Source: Eimeria necatrix
Lineage: Eukaryota; Apicomplexa; Conoidasida; Eucoccidiorida; Eimeriidae
NCBI RefSeq assembly: GCF_000499385.1
Contig: NW_013654102.1
Location: forward strand, 69,501-133,500
Reading direction: 5' to 3'
Length of the DNA stretch: 64,000 nt
The position numbers and the translations under genes were made by a program. Shown in pieces: positions 11,692-23,690 of the stretch. Position 1 is the first letter of the stretch. Each line of letters begins with the position of its first letter. The notes under the pieces were generated by a model that searched no databases, was not told the DNA's origin, and saw only the letters and a program-made list of their open reading frames with translations.

Positions 11692-12723
11692 CTGAAGCAA
11701 GTACAGTTGCTTTCCCAACCTTATTACGCATCAAACCCGAAAAGCCCCAAAGAGCCCCGATTCCACAATCGGCACGGCCACGACGTCTACGTGTTGAGTT
11801 GACGAGGAGGGAGCATAGAAATCACGTTTGGTCGTTTCCTTGCTGCACATGAGAGCAGGTGTTCTTATCTTCAAAAATATGTATGCGGCTTTACAAGAAT
11901 ACGAGTTCAATAGCCCATCCATTGCTCCTTGGTCACCTCGAGGGCCTCCAGCACGTGCTCATCCAAGAAGAGTTACTGACTAACGTTACAGCAATTCCCT
12001 GGCAGCTTCATAATTTGAACAGAGCAAAATTCACATGGATTGATAAAATATGCATAGATGTTGTAGTTTTCTGCGGAGTAGGCCCCCTACAGAGACGTCA
12101 TGCCTTTCCCTAGAGCTATGTCCTGGCCGCGCTGCAAATAAAAGGAAAAATCAGTGTGGATAAAATATGTAGGCTTTATAACATTTTTCTCATGCAGGGT
12201 TGCTGTGGCGAGGCTTGATGAGAATAGCCAAACGACATGGACTGACCCTTCGTTTCACGTCAGTAATTTGTATCACTAAGACAGGCTTTTTTTCACCCTT
12301 ATCATCTGTTTGGACGTATGTGGAAAGGCTCTGACCGAACGTACGGTGCTGTCATTTTGTGAGGCACTGGAGAGGAATCACCTTACCTTTGGCAGTTCTG
12401 ACAAAACACGCCCACCACAATGGGGAACTACGCCACGTGAAGCATAGGAACAACAAACTAAAATATGTGCTACTAATTTAAACTCCTGTGCTGCTCTTTC
12501 TGTAGACCCTATGAGCCTAAAATGCATCATATTTCATAAGCAGCTGATGCTACCTTGCCATCGTTCGTTTCCAAGATTTGAGGAGCCTGTTCTTATTATA
12601 ACGGACTTTTACTGCCGAACTTTGTTGAAAATTCGCAAACTTTGGAGACGTCAAGTAGGCTTGAAGGATATGGATCTGGCTGCTCTGCAGATAGAACACA
12701 GCACTGCGAAGGTCTTGCAATGA
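11692..12723 (+). CDS. Possible spliced gene, 3' part, unknown product
   Basis: Three segments can be joined with matching phase: 11692-11797, 12198-12269 and 12506-12723. They read as 131 residues, with further exons upstream if real. The acceptors are good: cttcactgcag, acatttttctcatgcag and tgctctttctgtag. The donors are weaker (ttga|gttgac and attt|gtatca). The product would be basic and partly helical, with WRGLMRIAKRHGLTLRF in the middle and a tail ending in ALQIEHSTAKVLQ. I recognise no family. Unrelated frames in random DNA can be joined like this by eye, so this is a candidate only. Transcript reads would decide it. Confidence 0.22.
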
Positions 12724-15700
12724 GCTCGCACGGCGGGCGATGAAAACAAAAATATAGAAGCTCTTATGTTTTATGAATACGCGATTACCGCCTTGGCTGG
12801 TGGTCATGCACGTGGCACACTACATGTGGCGTGCGCGTGAAAACATCAGAAATGTCAACCATCCCATAGGCCGTTCACTCATTTCATTGATATTTAGATA
12901 CGAAACTGGCCCATGCACTGCTTAGTTTGTGTCTGGTCAGACACACTATTTGTTGCCTTTTTTTCCGTTTATAATGTATCAACTGTGTGACGCGAATCTT
13001 GAGTATCATCTGACGTCAAGGACAGCCTATATGGATGAATCGTTGTTCCCCTTTCGAGCCTTCCTGTACAATGTATAAAGGCACGTTCCTATCCCTCAGG
13101 TCTTGCTAAGCAAGCTGTAAACAAGAATGATGGCTCAGGCAAATAAATATGCTTTTACGGAGTCTGGTCGGAGTGCTTTGTGACAGCCATAAGTTACAGC
13201 TTGCTTATACACAAGCTTTCTTTCCTTGCTTTTTAAGTATTCCGTCATTTCTTTCTTTTCTTATGCTAGAGGTTTGTTGATTCGGGCACTGTGCCTACGC
13301 ATGAACAATTAGTAGCTCCAAGACCACTGGGCTGGATTGTGCCTCAGTTGCCTCGAGGTCCACCCGTGATACAGGCATTTCTTTTGTAAGTCCTTCTGTG
13401 CGCATGCTGCGTCAGCGAGCTCTACCCATTTCATAGATCTTCTTTATCTAAATGGCCAAATAATTTCTGCCCAGGGTCAGCAGTACCTCCACTCCTGTTT
13501 AGGAATAAGCGGAAGTGAAGTTACTGCCGAACATGAGGGACTCGGCCGTCGAGTTCATAAGGTGTCAGAGCTGGAATGTGAGCAGTTCCCCTACCTATTG
13601 GAACGCTTCGTATCACGAACTGCTCCTTAAAGTGGGAAAAGTGTTTTCTTGCATCTGTCATTTGCTGTTCTTTCTGACGCACATACGACCCTTCCAGGCA
13701 AACAAGCAAACCCAATATTTAGTGCTAACAGCAAAGTAGCACTTCGCTAGAACCCTTTTCCCACAACTGCGCCCTCTGCCGGCAAGTGTCTTGCAACTAC
13801 GCAGAAAATTAGATTCTTCAACGATTAAAAAATAATAGAATTTCAGCTCGTGCTCTTCGTCAATGTAGCCATCATAAGTTTTTGAGTCATTTGCTAAGCA
13901 AATACAGGATGCCCTGAATGCTGTGTGAGGTAAGGTACAGAAGGAAAGTGAAGATACGATTCTTGCTGCCGTTTCATAGATTGTGAATATTGGCCAAAAA
14001 AGCACTTTAATCGCAAGGAAGCATCTGAGGCAGCGAGTTGTAGTGAGGCAGAAGGTCACGAGTCTTAGAGCTCCAACACCTAGCTCTAGTGAGTTAGTTG
14101 CGCATGTCATACGCTGGAATAGAAACTTTTTTCAGACTTGTTCTACGTTTAGTTCGTAACTGAGATAATATTTTTCAGTTTCGTTTTTCCTCCTGAAATT
14201 GGGCCATAGCTTTAGCCATTCATAAATTTCCGCTCACATGCCGACTGGTTAGATTCTGTGAAGCAAAGACAGACGATCTCACGCAGCGAAGGCAAGCTGA
14301 CAGTTCCTCTACTCTAAAATTCCGAAACTATTTAAAAGCGCGCAACCCATTAAGTTGATTCGAACACTTTATCCGCGCGCCGATGAAGGCTAAACTAATT
14401 GCTCACTGACTTACCTGAGGCTCCAACTGGTAAGCACTTTCGAAAAAGCGAACATTGTCAGGTATTGACACATTCCGATTTATGGCATCTGGCTTGCTTT
14501 CAAGGGCGCCAAGCTGGCGATTTACAGCATTAGGCAAAGCATACCCTGCATAGAATGCCACAAAACGTTTTTCTTATAGTAACTACGATGTTGCGTCTGC
14601 TATTCTCTTGGGCGCCCTGCGCATTCAGCTATTCCGTTCTTGCAGCTTTATTACAGGCATCCCGCTTGGTACATATTAATTGGCTAATGGTGCTGTGGAA
14701 GAAGGTGGGGGGAAAGGTGCACTGCCACGATGCTATGTAAGGCACTCCAGCGAAAGAAAGTGTTCAGGAAAGTGAATGCTGAATTTGAGGGCAAGGAAAA
14801 ACAAAAAACAAACAAAATGAGCAGCCTAAAGACTCAACTGCCTGCTGATTCAGAAGTGCTCAAGCTGATTGACCAGACTGACAGATACAGCAGAAAGTCG
14901 GAAGTTTATGCAGAGTAAGATCGAAGCAACAGTGGCACGGGAAGGTGTGTGAGCTTTTGCACTGATACGTTGAGGTTTTTATGCAGTACAGGTTAATCCT
15001 TATTTGTTAAAAGGGTACAACACGTTTATCAACGCTAAAACCTTCAGAGTCATTCCTCACGCATACCTACACTCATTGAGGAATATGACGAAGAGCAAGC
15101 ACGATTTCGACTGGAAAGGCCACTTCTAAAGTCCTACCAAATTAAAAGCTGAAATTGTGCAATACAAGGTCCTATAGGTTGTCTAAACGAGCACATGGCA
15201 TTATATTGGGACATTGTAGAAGTGTTGACACAAGAAATAACAGGATTACCACCAGGTTCCATGCGAAACAAGCATCTTGGCACTACTTCAGACTCATAGC
15301 ACAGCAATACAGCATTTGTTAATAGAGAACCTAATACCAAGCAAATCAACAGCAACAACCGCCCGCCACTAGCCTTCTCCGGAAAAGGCTCCACAACGCG
15401 CAGTGGCGTTGAACGCAGGCCAGAGCTAAGCTGAGTCGCTTCAGAGGTGGAGTGCTCTGAAGATACTTGAGGTACTTGATGATCTAAGAAGGATGCATAA
15501 TTAGTCCTTTTTGTTTCAGATTCAATCACATTGAGAGCATGCATCTCAATCATGACCGCGTCACTTGCTGTATGCATCTACAGACAGGCTCGAGGTTCCC
15601 TGAAGCTCAGCCTAAGTTGCCTTTGCTCAAACTGCCAGTATGAATTTCGCCAGCACATCTTTATTTCGAAATTTGGGGAATTTTTTTCGGGAATTTTTTT

Positions 15701-16195
15701 CATAATTCTCCGCGGTAATTTTTTTCCCTTCAGAGCTGTCTGCTGTTATCTACGAAACCAGAACAAACTCACGTATTATATCGTGGCCAGCAGAGCATTG
15801 TAAATTCCTCTTCAGCTCATGAAGTGCAAGGCGTTTTCTGATACAGTGTTGTTCCTTGTGTTAACTTCACCAGCAAATACAGGATCAAGAGACGCTGAGG
15901 CCATAATATTCGTTGAACATTGTTGCGTTGGCGGCCAAATCTCCTTCGAAAAGCCTTTTGTTGCGTTTAGCTGAGTATCAGTGCATCTTTCCGTAAAGGA
16001 AAGCAACATCTAAGCTTAATTTTCGAGGCATCTTCTTAAGAACACTTAAGGTTGAAGTGTCACGCATAGCACCCACTCATAGAGTCGCTCTCCCCAGCCA
16101 GCACGAAGGACGGAAGAGCAAGCATGTTCAACTTTTTCATGGGTTGAGCATTTCACGCATGCTACTAGAAGGCTATTTCTTTTCAGCATATTCAC
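12724..16195. other. Intergenic or unannotated stretch
   Basis: No recognisable gene. Two short exon-like pairs can be read on the plus strand. One is 12974-13072 with 13270-13385, using the strong acceptor tttcttttcttatgctag. The other is 14817-14914 with 15048-15129, using the donor caga|gtaaga. Neither resembles a known protein. A minus-strand frame at 15134-15577 has one hydrophobic segment (GGRLLLLICLVLGSLL), but its length is not exceptional for random sequence. Confidence 0.4.
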
Positions 16196-19100
16196 ATGAC
16201 TACTAGCAAGTGCTCTGTACCAACTCCGGTGGATTCCAGCTGCTTGGAGACTGGAAATGTTTATTCCCAGGACGGGCCTTCGCAACCTAGTGTAAAGGAC
16301 ACTGTCGATGTGCACCTTGAAAACGCAGGCGACTGGTTTTCGTGTCCACACTGGCATGCCAGTGAAAGCAACACTGGTTGCAGCACAGGCCGGCATAGCA
16401 CTTCTAGCTGCACTGTGACACAGGGGCAAACAGGGCTTTTTCTGGAAGCGGAAAAACAAACTACAGCTCAGCACTTACCCTCGAGGGAAACGAATAGACC
16501 GAGGAAAAAAGACCACAGATTTTCTGACTCCTCTTACGAGTCGACTAGCAGTTCGCTACGAAGTAGCACGGGAAATTTTCAGAAGCGGCATGATGAAGAA
16601 AACGGACCTCAGCTGGCTTCAGCGACTGCGCCGTCCTGTAGTGTTAGTTGTGTCACAGTTAAAGCCAATCAGTCGATTTCGCAGACTGAAAAGTTTTCGA
16701 TGGAGCGGCACGACGCTAAAGCGTCGCTACTTTGCGGGCCTCTGGCTGTGCAGAAGACCCTGACCGAACGCCAAAGGGACATCGAAAGGCGAATGATTGA
16801 AGTACGTCAGCAAAATAAGCGCCGTTTACATCGGAGGCAACAAGAGGTTAAGGAGCAGCAGCTACAGCGCCTGAGAGAGCAACGCGCCGCCTTGTTAGCT
16901 AGAAAAGAGCGAATACGGCTTGCTTCGCTCTGGAAGGAAAGAGGCATGGCTGCAGCAGCTAGGCCCCCTATAATTGCTAAGAGAGGATACGCCGTAGACA
17001 GGCTTGCATCCCAAGGCTCTGACTCAACTGGAACAGACAGCCGAAGTGCGAATATGCTACTTGCAGCCCTAGTGATGTCGGAATCAATATCTCTTCAACG
17101 GGAGACCGGAGCTAGTGAAGCTGGAAACAGTGCAGGTTAGTTCATATATATGTTGCACGTAGAGGCTGCTGGTACACACCTTCATACGCTGAAGGATTTC
17201 ACATGTTGGCATGTGCTTGTTTTTCTCCCCCTAGAGAAGTTCTCATTGTCCTTTTTGCTGAGCCTGCTGCAGTGTTAACTTTTCTAGAGTCGATGTTTGG
17301 TGTGAGCTCAGACGTCCCTTCAAAAATGACAACTGGCACAGTGGCTTCCTCACATCTTCGCTCTTGCCTGCCCGGCGACTGCGCTGCTCTAACTCCCGTT
17401 GAAACGCCTGAGAATAGGCTTAAAGAGAAGAACTCATGCAAACAATTTGACCTAAAACACGCAACTTGTGAGTCATTGCGTTGCCACTCATGGGATAAGC
17501 GGGCCTTACTAAAAGAATTGCCGCATCAAAGCAAATATCTCCGTACAGTAAAGCCCTCTTCCTACAGTTCCACTTACTCCTCCGACGCCCGACATAGTGC
17601 GCCCTCGTTGCCCTTACCTCGTCGCCAAGAGACGGAGAGAAAAAAAGCCGCTTCGAAGCAAACGCTCCGCTTAGCCATGCGGAATGAACCACAAAGACAA
17701 ACAGCTTTGAAGGAAAACAACGATAAGCAGTCCAAGCAAGAAAATTTCAGCACATCAACGATCGCTGCTGTTTGCCACCAATATAAGGACCAAGTACAAA
17801 TGCAGTTAGAGCAGCGGCAAACACCTTCTCAAAAGGAGCAGAGGGATTATGCTCAATTAATAACAGCTTCGGAAAGCACAACATCTTCACCATACTGTCA
17901 GATGCAGAGGCTGGAAAACAGTTTTACGCAAAGAGCCATAGGGACAAGCCTGCGCTTGGCGCCGAAATGTACGGCAGCTGAAACAACTAGAACTCTCAAG
18001 TCGTCCCTACAAGTCGCTGAACAAAGTGAGGGGAACTCTAGCCAACAGAAAGGTAGTCCTCAGCTTATACTGCCTTGCCAAGATCTTACCGGGCACATTA
18101 ACCGTGTTGCAGATGAGGAAAATAATGAGAGGAATGACGGCTCATTCTTGAGGCCTGCTTGGGCTGTAGCATTAAAAGTGTCCAACAGCTTACCTATCCA
18201 AAAAGAAACTGAGGCAGCAGACGCTGCTGGGCTACAGCTTGTGCGTGTTACTCGCGGCTTATGGACAAACAAAGAAAAAGAGGCTCACGAATTTGTTGAG
18301 CCCGGAGACACTGTTCCCCATGTCAACTCCTCCACATTTTCTAGAGTGCATTCTTCTTCTAACGCAGATAAAGGAGTCCCCGCAAACGCAGCAAATAAAC
18401 CAGGATGTTTCAAAAACAAAGGCGACACCGAGGGGTCGCGAGCTTTATCTGCTAGCGATGCCTTCGAGTGGAACTCTTCCATTACGAATATCAGACATGA
18501 AGGTCTGAGCGCAAGTGTCAGCCATGCAAACTGCCATGCAAACTCTAAAAGCGTCCAATTCAAAGTGGTTAAAGATAAAGATCAGGCATTTTTAGCTGTG
18601 CGAGCCATACAACAAGCCGAAAAGGAAGAGGCAATACGGCTTCTTCTACTGGAGGCCTCGCAAAATGCAGTTGAGAAACAGGCCCAGAAGCGTAACAACG
18701 AGCACCAGCGTCAGCATCAGCTTTTGGAGTATCGACTACAGGACCATGATTTGAGCAACACTGATGGAGGGAAACATCAAACGTGTCAGTCTCAACGGCG
18801 TCAACAAAGCGCTGCTAGCTCTTCTGTGGGTCAGCATCAGGCGAGGGACCCGCAGTTTGCTCAAACTGCGCGTGAAGTTCTGCCACAACCAAAAGGCGGG
18901 GCCTTACCAAAAATGAACCAAGCGTGGTCTGATGCCACTCCTTTAGTCCACAACAACGAGAACATTGATACTGCCGTAATAACACAGCGACATGATTCTG
19001 AAAGCAAAGATATTCGCAGGGATAACAACGTAGGTATGGCAGAAGCTTGCTCAGGAATGACTGCGCGGACGCTTCAGTCGAGTAGACCAAAATGCAACGT

Positions 19101-19497
19101 CAGAGACAAACGCCAGCAGCTGGTTGTACTAAACAACGGCATTTTGGAGCGGCAGCAAGGTCTCGTACGACAGTTTCAGGAGCATTATATAAAGGAACAA
19201 CAAGGCACTCTAGGGAGCTGCAGAAAACAGGATTGTGTGGAACGCGATTTGCAGTCTCACACCCCTCTAAAGGTGCCTTCTTGCACTGGTGGCATATGCC
19301 TCCCGCTGCAAACCATACGGCGCCACTCTACTCTCCAGGCTTTTCAACAGCTTTTCCGCTTGCCTTCAAAGACGGCGTCAAATCAAAGGAACCTGAAGAA
19401 AAAATACAATTTTGGCGCCGATATGGAAGAGGTTTTCCTGCCTGCCGAGATTCAAAAGAGTATCCCTACACTGAGGAAAGGGTTGTCGAGGAGATAG
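16196..19497 (+). CDS. Large low-complexity, partly coiled-coil protein of unknown function
   Basis: Two exons, 16196-17135 and 17288-19497, join in phase 1 through donor tgcag|gttagt and acceptor aacttttctag. They give 1049 residues. The 2.2-kb second exon is far too long an open frame to be chance. The sequence is rich in S, T, Q, N and K. It has two clear helical segments: one near residues 190-250, with TERQRDIERRMIEVRQQNKR and ELRREQ-like repeats, and one near residues 420-480, with AIQQAEKEEAIRLLLLEA. No signal peptide, membrane segment or catalytic motif is seen. The start is the first ATG of the open frame. The composition is typical of cytoskeletal or scaffold proteins of protists, but I cannot assign a family. 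The 3' end could instead splice near 19488 into the overlapping frame that runs on to 19616. Confidence 0.75.
17136..17287 (+). other. Intron of the 1049-residue coiled-coil gene
   Basis: The donor is cag|gttagt. The acceptor aacttttctag at 17287 keeps the second exon in frame. An earlier and more pyrimidine-rich acceptor, tttttctccccctag at 17234, would lead to a stop within 15 codons in the donor's phase. Alternative use of that site would truncate the protein to its N-terminal third. Confidence 0.6.
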
Positions 19498-19616
19498 GTG
19501 ATCCTACAAGTGGCATTTGGAGCAGCAAGCAGAAGCGCAACGCTTACTGGCCCTGCTTATGCCACCCCCTTTTTTACATCTTTAACATGTTCAACAGTAG
19601 CGTTGCTTCTGTTTAA

Positions 19617-20089
19617 TTGATTGTGACATGAATACGCTCAAAGGAGCAAACTGGCTACCCCTAAGACGAAGGGAAAAAGCTAGTTGATGCTTTCACGCCA
19701 GCTGGCGAGTTCGGCAGTGCTTATGGCGTAGTTTCTTTTCTTTCTCCTGCACTTTTTCTTCACGAGAAGGCCAACAATATTGAACACCAGTGTACTATTC
19801 TTCGTAAGTAACAAAGCTGCGGTATACCTTGAATCCACGTAAGCCCTGTGCTCTGAATTCAAAGTGTGAACGACTAGACTAAACACATAAGCTGCAAACG
19901 AAAATATAATGATGCCTTGGCGACCCAAATTGTCGAGAAAACTCCCGCTACACTCACTTTTTTTGAAAAAAAATTAAACGTTGATCTCTTAGTGTGCATA
20001 TTAGCGTAGTGTCGATAAACTTTTGGTAGCACAATTTCTCAGTTATGTACCGTACGTGAAGTTGTAGCAACAAAGGCTTTTTAGTCCCC
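19617..20089. other. Intergenic stretch with no visible gene
   Basis: AT-rich runs occur near 19960 (cactttttttgaaaaaaaat). No coding frame, repeat or RNA gene is recognised. Confidence 0.5.
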
Positions 20090-21023
20090 ATGGCAGCGGC
20101 CTCTAGCGAATGGAGCCCCTTTCTTCAGCAGTACAAGGCCTTTGGGCAACTACCTGCTGTAAAATGCAGAAAAATCTCATTTCACATACTTCTCGTCTTC
20201 AAATTTTAGCAGCTGTAGAAGCCAGCACGAATAATGGCCTGATAACTAGCCCACTTAGTATCTAAAGCGGCTTCAATCTCCACAGGTAAGAGACACTCAC
20301 CCCACACAATCAGTGTAACTCTGAAAGGCACACGCGCTCATCATTTCAGTACCCACTTGTTGTAGAAAGGAATGGAATAGTAGAAAGAAATGCCTTGTGG
20401 GCAGTTACATGGAAGATAGCTAAAGTACTAGAAATACCTAGTACTCCTGGTACCTCGTACTCCTGGAAGCCACCCAGTTGAGTGAGATTTTTACGTGCCA
20501 CTCTTTACATTTTTCTATTTTTAGGCTTCTACGCTCGCCCTTTCAACTCGCCTTTTCGAGATGTCCCCCCGCTTCTTTCTCAAGTCCTTATCTACTTGAG
20601 GCAATGCTTCTCAGCTTATGCCCTTAGCGCTTGCCTTTTACGTCAATTCTTTCGCACTAACTCTGGTAATTGGTACGTACTTTTTCTTATCAGTACGTAT
20701 GCGCAGTTCATGATGTGATTGTTTGTGGCCAAGCAAAATTCTTGTTGGCGTAAAACAGTTGTGCGCTTCACTTTCGCTCTAGCCGTTTCGCTCATTATTC
20801 AATGTAAACTGTAGTGTCTGGTGAAGCTCTGCATCGCTTCATTTGAAGGTTAAAGTTTCTCCGCAAAAAGTCAGTACTCCCTGCGTCTTGCTTGCTTCTC
20901 GCACATTTTGTTAGGCACAGCGAGCTCTTTACATGGTCTAGTTTTCTACGTTTACATGAATGCACTGCAGCATATTTCATCCTCAATATCAGCGCTCAAA
21001 AGCCACCTGCGGAAAGGCAGTGA
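20090..21023 (+). CDS. Possible four-exon gene, 141 residues, unknown product
   Basis: Segments 20090-20158, 20350-20449, 20525-20672 and 20915-21023 join with consistent phases (0, 1, 2) from an ATG to a TGA. Signals include the very strong acceptor acatttttctatttttag before exon 3, the donor aattg|gtacgt after it, and acceptors atcatttcag and cacattttgttag. The product would begin MAAASSEWSPFLQQYKAF and contain FYARPFNSPFRDVPPLL and LRQCFSAYALSACLLRQFF. It is mostly helical and not obviously membrane-bound. I recognise no homologue. The four-way phase agreement and good splice sites make this the best of the unrecognised models, but it remains an eye-made join. Confidence 0.33.
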
Positions 21024-23480
21024 ATGCTCTGGAAGCCTCCTGACCCTCCGTTCTTATGTAGCATATACCATAATTCTACCACCACGAAACAGTGCGACAG
21101 GAAGTAATCGTGGTAAACGTTTGTAACTGCACGAGAAAATTCTGCAGATGTCCTTTAGCTGCACTAACAACTTTGACGAAGCCATTGATTCTAGACTGTT
21201 TTCCTGTGTGTACTGCTAAAGCAAAGATTCGATATATTCATATTTGATACGCTGGTTTAGGCTCAACTGGGGAAGTGCCGCAGTAAGCACTACTAACTTC
21301 AAGCTTGCCTTGTCGCCACGTTGAATGTCATTGCACGAAATCTCCTGAAAAAGCCCCTTAGTTATACAGTGGGCGCTGCCAGTGTGAAGTCGGATATCGC
21401 TAACGTATCCGGCACGACGACGTGGAAGGCGAGGAAGGAACAGACACTGTCAAATGACTCAACGTTAAGACCCAAGTGGGTAAGCAGTCTTCGAAGAAAA
21501 TGTTACTACACTGTGTTAAGAGCTTCGGAAGTTCAGTAGAGCGCACACTTCACATAAGCACCGTGCAGCAAAACGGGCTAAACCCTGAACCGAAGGATGG
21601 GATGTGATCACAGGAGGACCTGATAGCTTGGCAGTCTGCATAAGCATCGACATAGTCACCAAACAAGGTGCCAAACACAGCATGAAACGCTTTGGCTTCC
21701 GTACCCATTAGGAGTGCAGCTGCTGATCAGTCGCTCGCACCACGCGGCAGTACGTCAACGTTTCGCGCCGTGCCTGGGTGCACACGAATTTACATGTCAG
21801 ACTTGCTATTGCTGTTCCTAATGCTTTAATAGCTCCAGGGGTTCGGTCACTCAACTTAGAGAGCTCTCTGGCACGGCACGAAGAGTTGATGAACTGCTCC
21901 TTGCTGCGAGCGACCGACAGGCAGCTGCATTGCTTATGGGCGCGAAAGCATATATTTTTAGGAGCTGCATATGGGGCCTGTATTCCTGCATCACAAGAGT
22001 GTTGCCGTTGCGCTTTAAGTGGTGGCACGAGAGCGTTGAGCTTCCGCTTGAGCAGTGCCACGTGGTTGAAAGCAGTTGCCCGTTAATGTTTTCGCTAAAG
22101 TTTCGTTGTGTGGTAGGGCCCAGTTGACATTTACTGCATCTTCCATTTAGTGTCAGTACTTACTGCCGCCGCAAAAGGAGAGCCTAGAGTGCCGTACTGA
22201 CTCCGCCACACCCCCAGCTATCCAGCGGAATGATAGGGGGAGGTGCACGGCCTTTTATGTTCAGCTAGTAGTTTCTTGTGCTACTGTTTCTGGCCATGAA
22301 CTGCAGAAGTGGTTGCTTTCAACCGATATGGCCACGTCAGAGGCCTTTGCCAATGGGCCCCGTCAATACACGTAATTCACACGCTCTCCGTTGTTAGCAC
22401 CACTTCAGTAGCAAAATGAAGTCTATACTGTCGACCACCTCATCGGCAGTTACCTGCGCCAGTGAAGCTCAAAATATTTTTATCGTTTACAAGGGTCAGG
22501 AATCAGCGTGCAGCTAATGGCTATGTGGGGTCCCAACAATGCTCTGAATGAAAAGAAAGTGGCAACGAGAAAAGACCAGAATTGTTAACCGACCTAATGG
22601 GCGGAACCAATGCTTCGTCACCCAAGTGGTGCTAGCAAGGGAACGCATGAAAGACACTGAAATATGTACAATGATACGTCCCGTTGCCAAAGGCATCTGC
22701 CGTGGGCGGCTCGCCAGGATGCATCCACGTTGGCGCTATTTAGCGGGAGTGAAGATCTCAAGAGCCAGTGGAGTGAAATTGAGAAGAACTGGACAGAAAC
22801 ATAAACAAACAAGAATGCGTAGCAGATCACCTCTTCCATAATATCTTGATGAATCTAAAATGTTAGTAGGCCGACAAACTTCTGGTGGCGCTCTCTCTGC
22901 TGTAAGGCACCATTTCGATTTACGCGTCACAGCCGTTGTTGTCTCTTGATTGAAGGATTGGTCGTACGTTTTCTCTAACGTGTGGCTGGCCTCAAATTTC
23001 ATGGTTGAAAAGCGTGGAGACGGTCTGTGCTGGCAGACAGGGCGCAAAACAGTAGTGCGTTAAGTACTGAATGCCGTAAAACATGTTTGTGATATCTCCA
23101 TATCCTCATTGCAAACTACTCTCAAAAATGTTGGCGGTTGAGGTTGCTTCTCTCATATAACTCTAAAGGTCAACTCCACCTAGGTCGTCTGCAAGAAGAT
23201 CGATGAAAAGCTGACAACTAGTCACTCACAAGACTGTCCAGTTGTGAGGCAGTTTACCAGGAATCGAAATGCTCGTCTACGTCAAAGATATCCGAAGAAT
23301 CTCTCGATTCAGCATCAGCACTTGCTTTAATGAACAATCCTTAAAAGAAACACTCCTGTCGTTTTCACGTTTCGTTCAGAGGCCGACAAATCCTCATTTG
23401 AGGAGAATTCTGGCATTGTACGTAACCCGGAGTGTTTGAAAATGGGAGGTAAGTGTGCAGTTTTGCCGATGCACAAGATG

Positions 23481-23690
23481 ACTCTCTCATGATCATGAGA
23501 CAGCATTTCATCGAAGCAACCAGCCGTCTCTTGTACCTCGCATGAAATGGTGCACCTCTCGACTGGAAAGAGCGGTGACCGTGCATGCTTTAGTACTGTC
23601 TCATGCTCACAAGGCAGTACTTCGTCAGCACAGCCCCATCTTTTCATCGAATTCGCCTGAAATGGTGCACCCTTGGGCTGCGAAGAGTCA
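23481..23690. repeat. About 114-base tandem duplication
   Basis: Copy A begins actctctcatgatcatgaga at 23481. Copy B begins actgtctcatgctcacaagg at 23595. Both then carry a cagca.ttt or cagtacttc block and end with the shared tgaaatggtgcacc, at 23543 and 23658. In the minus frame 23327-23707 the copies read GCADEVLPCEHETVL and GCFDEMLSHDHERVI, so one register matches at the protein level too. The ORF itself is not otherwise supported. Confidence 0.7.

Noticed and set aside
13658..14110. 150-codon minus-strand ORF
   Set aside because: By rough count, several ORFs of this length are expected in 64 kb at this base composition. The Cys- and Phe-rich translation looks unselected.
16046..16474. 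142-codon minus-strand ORF
   Set aside because: Antisense to the start of the supported 1049-residue gene; a shadow frame.
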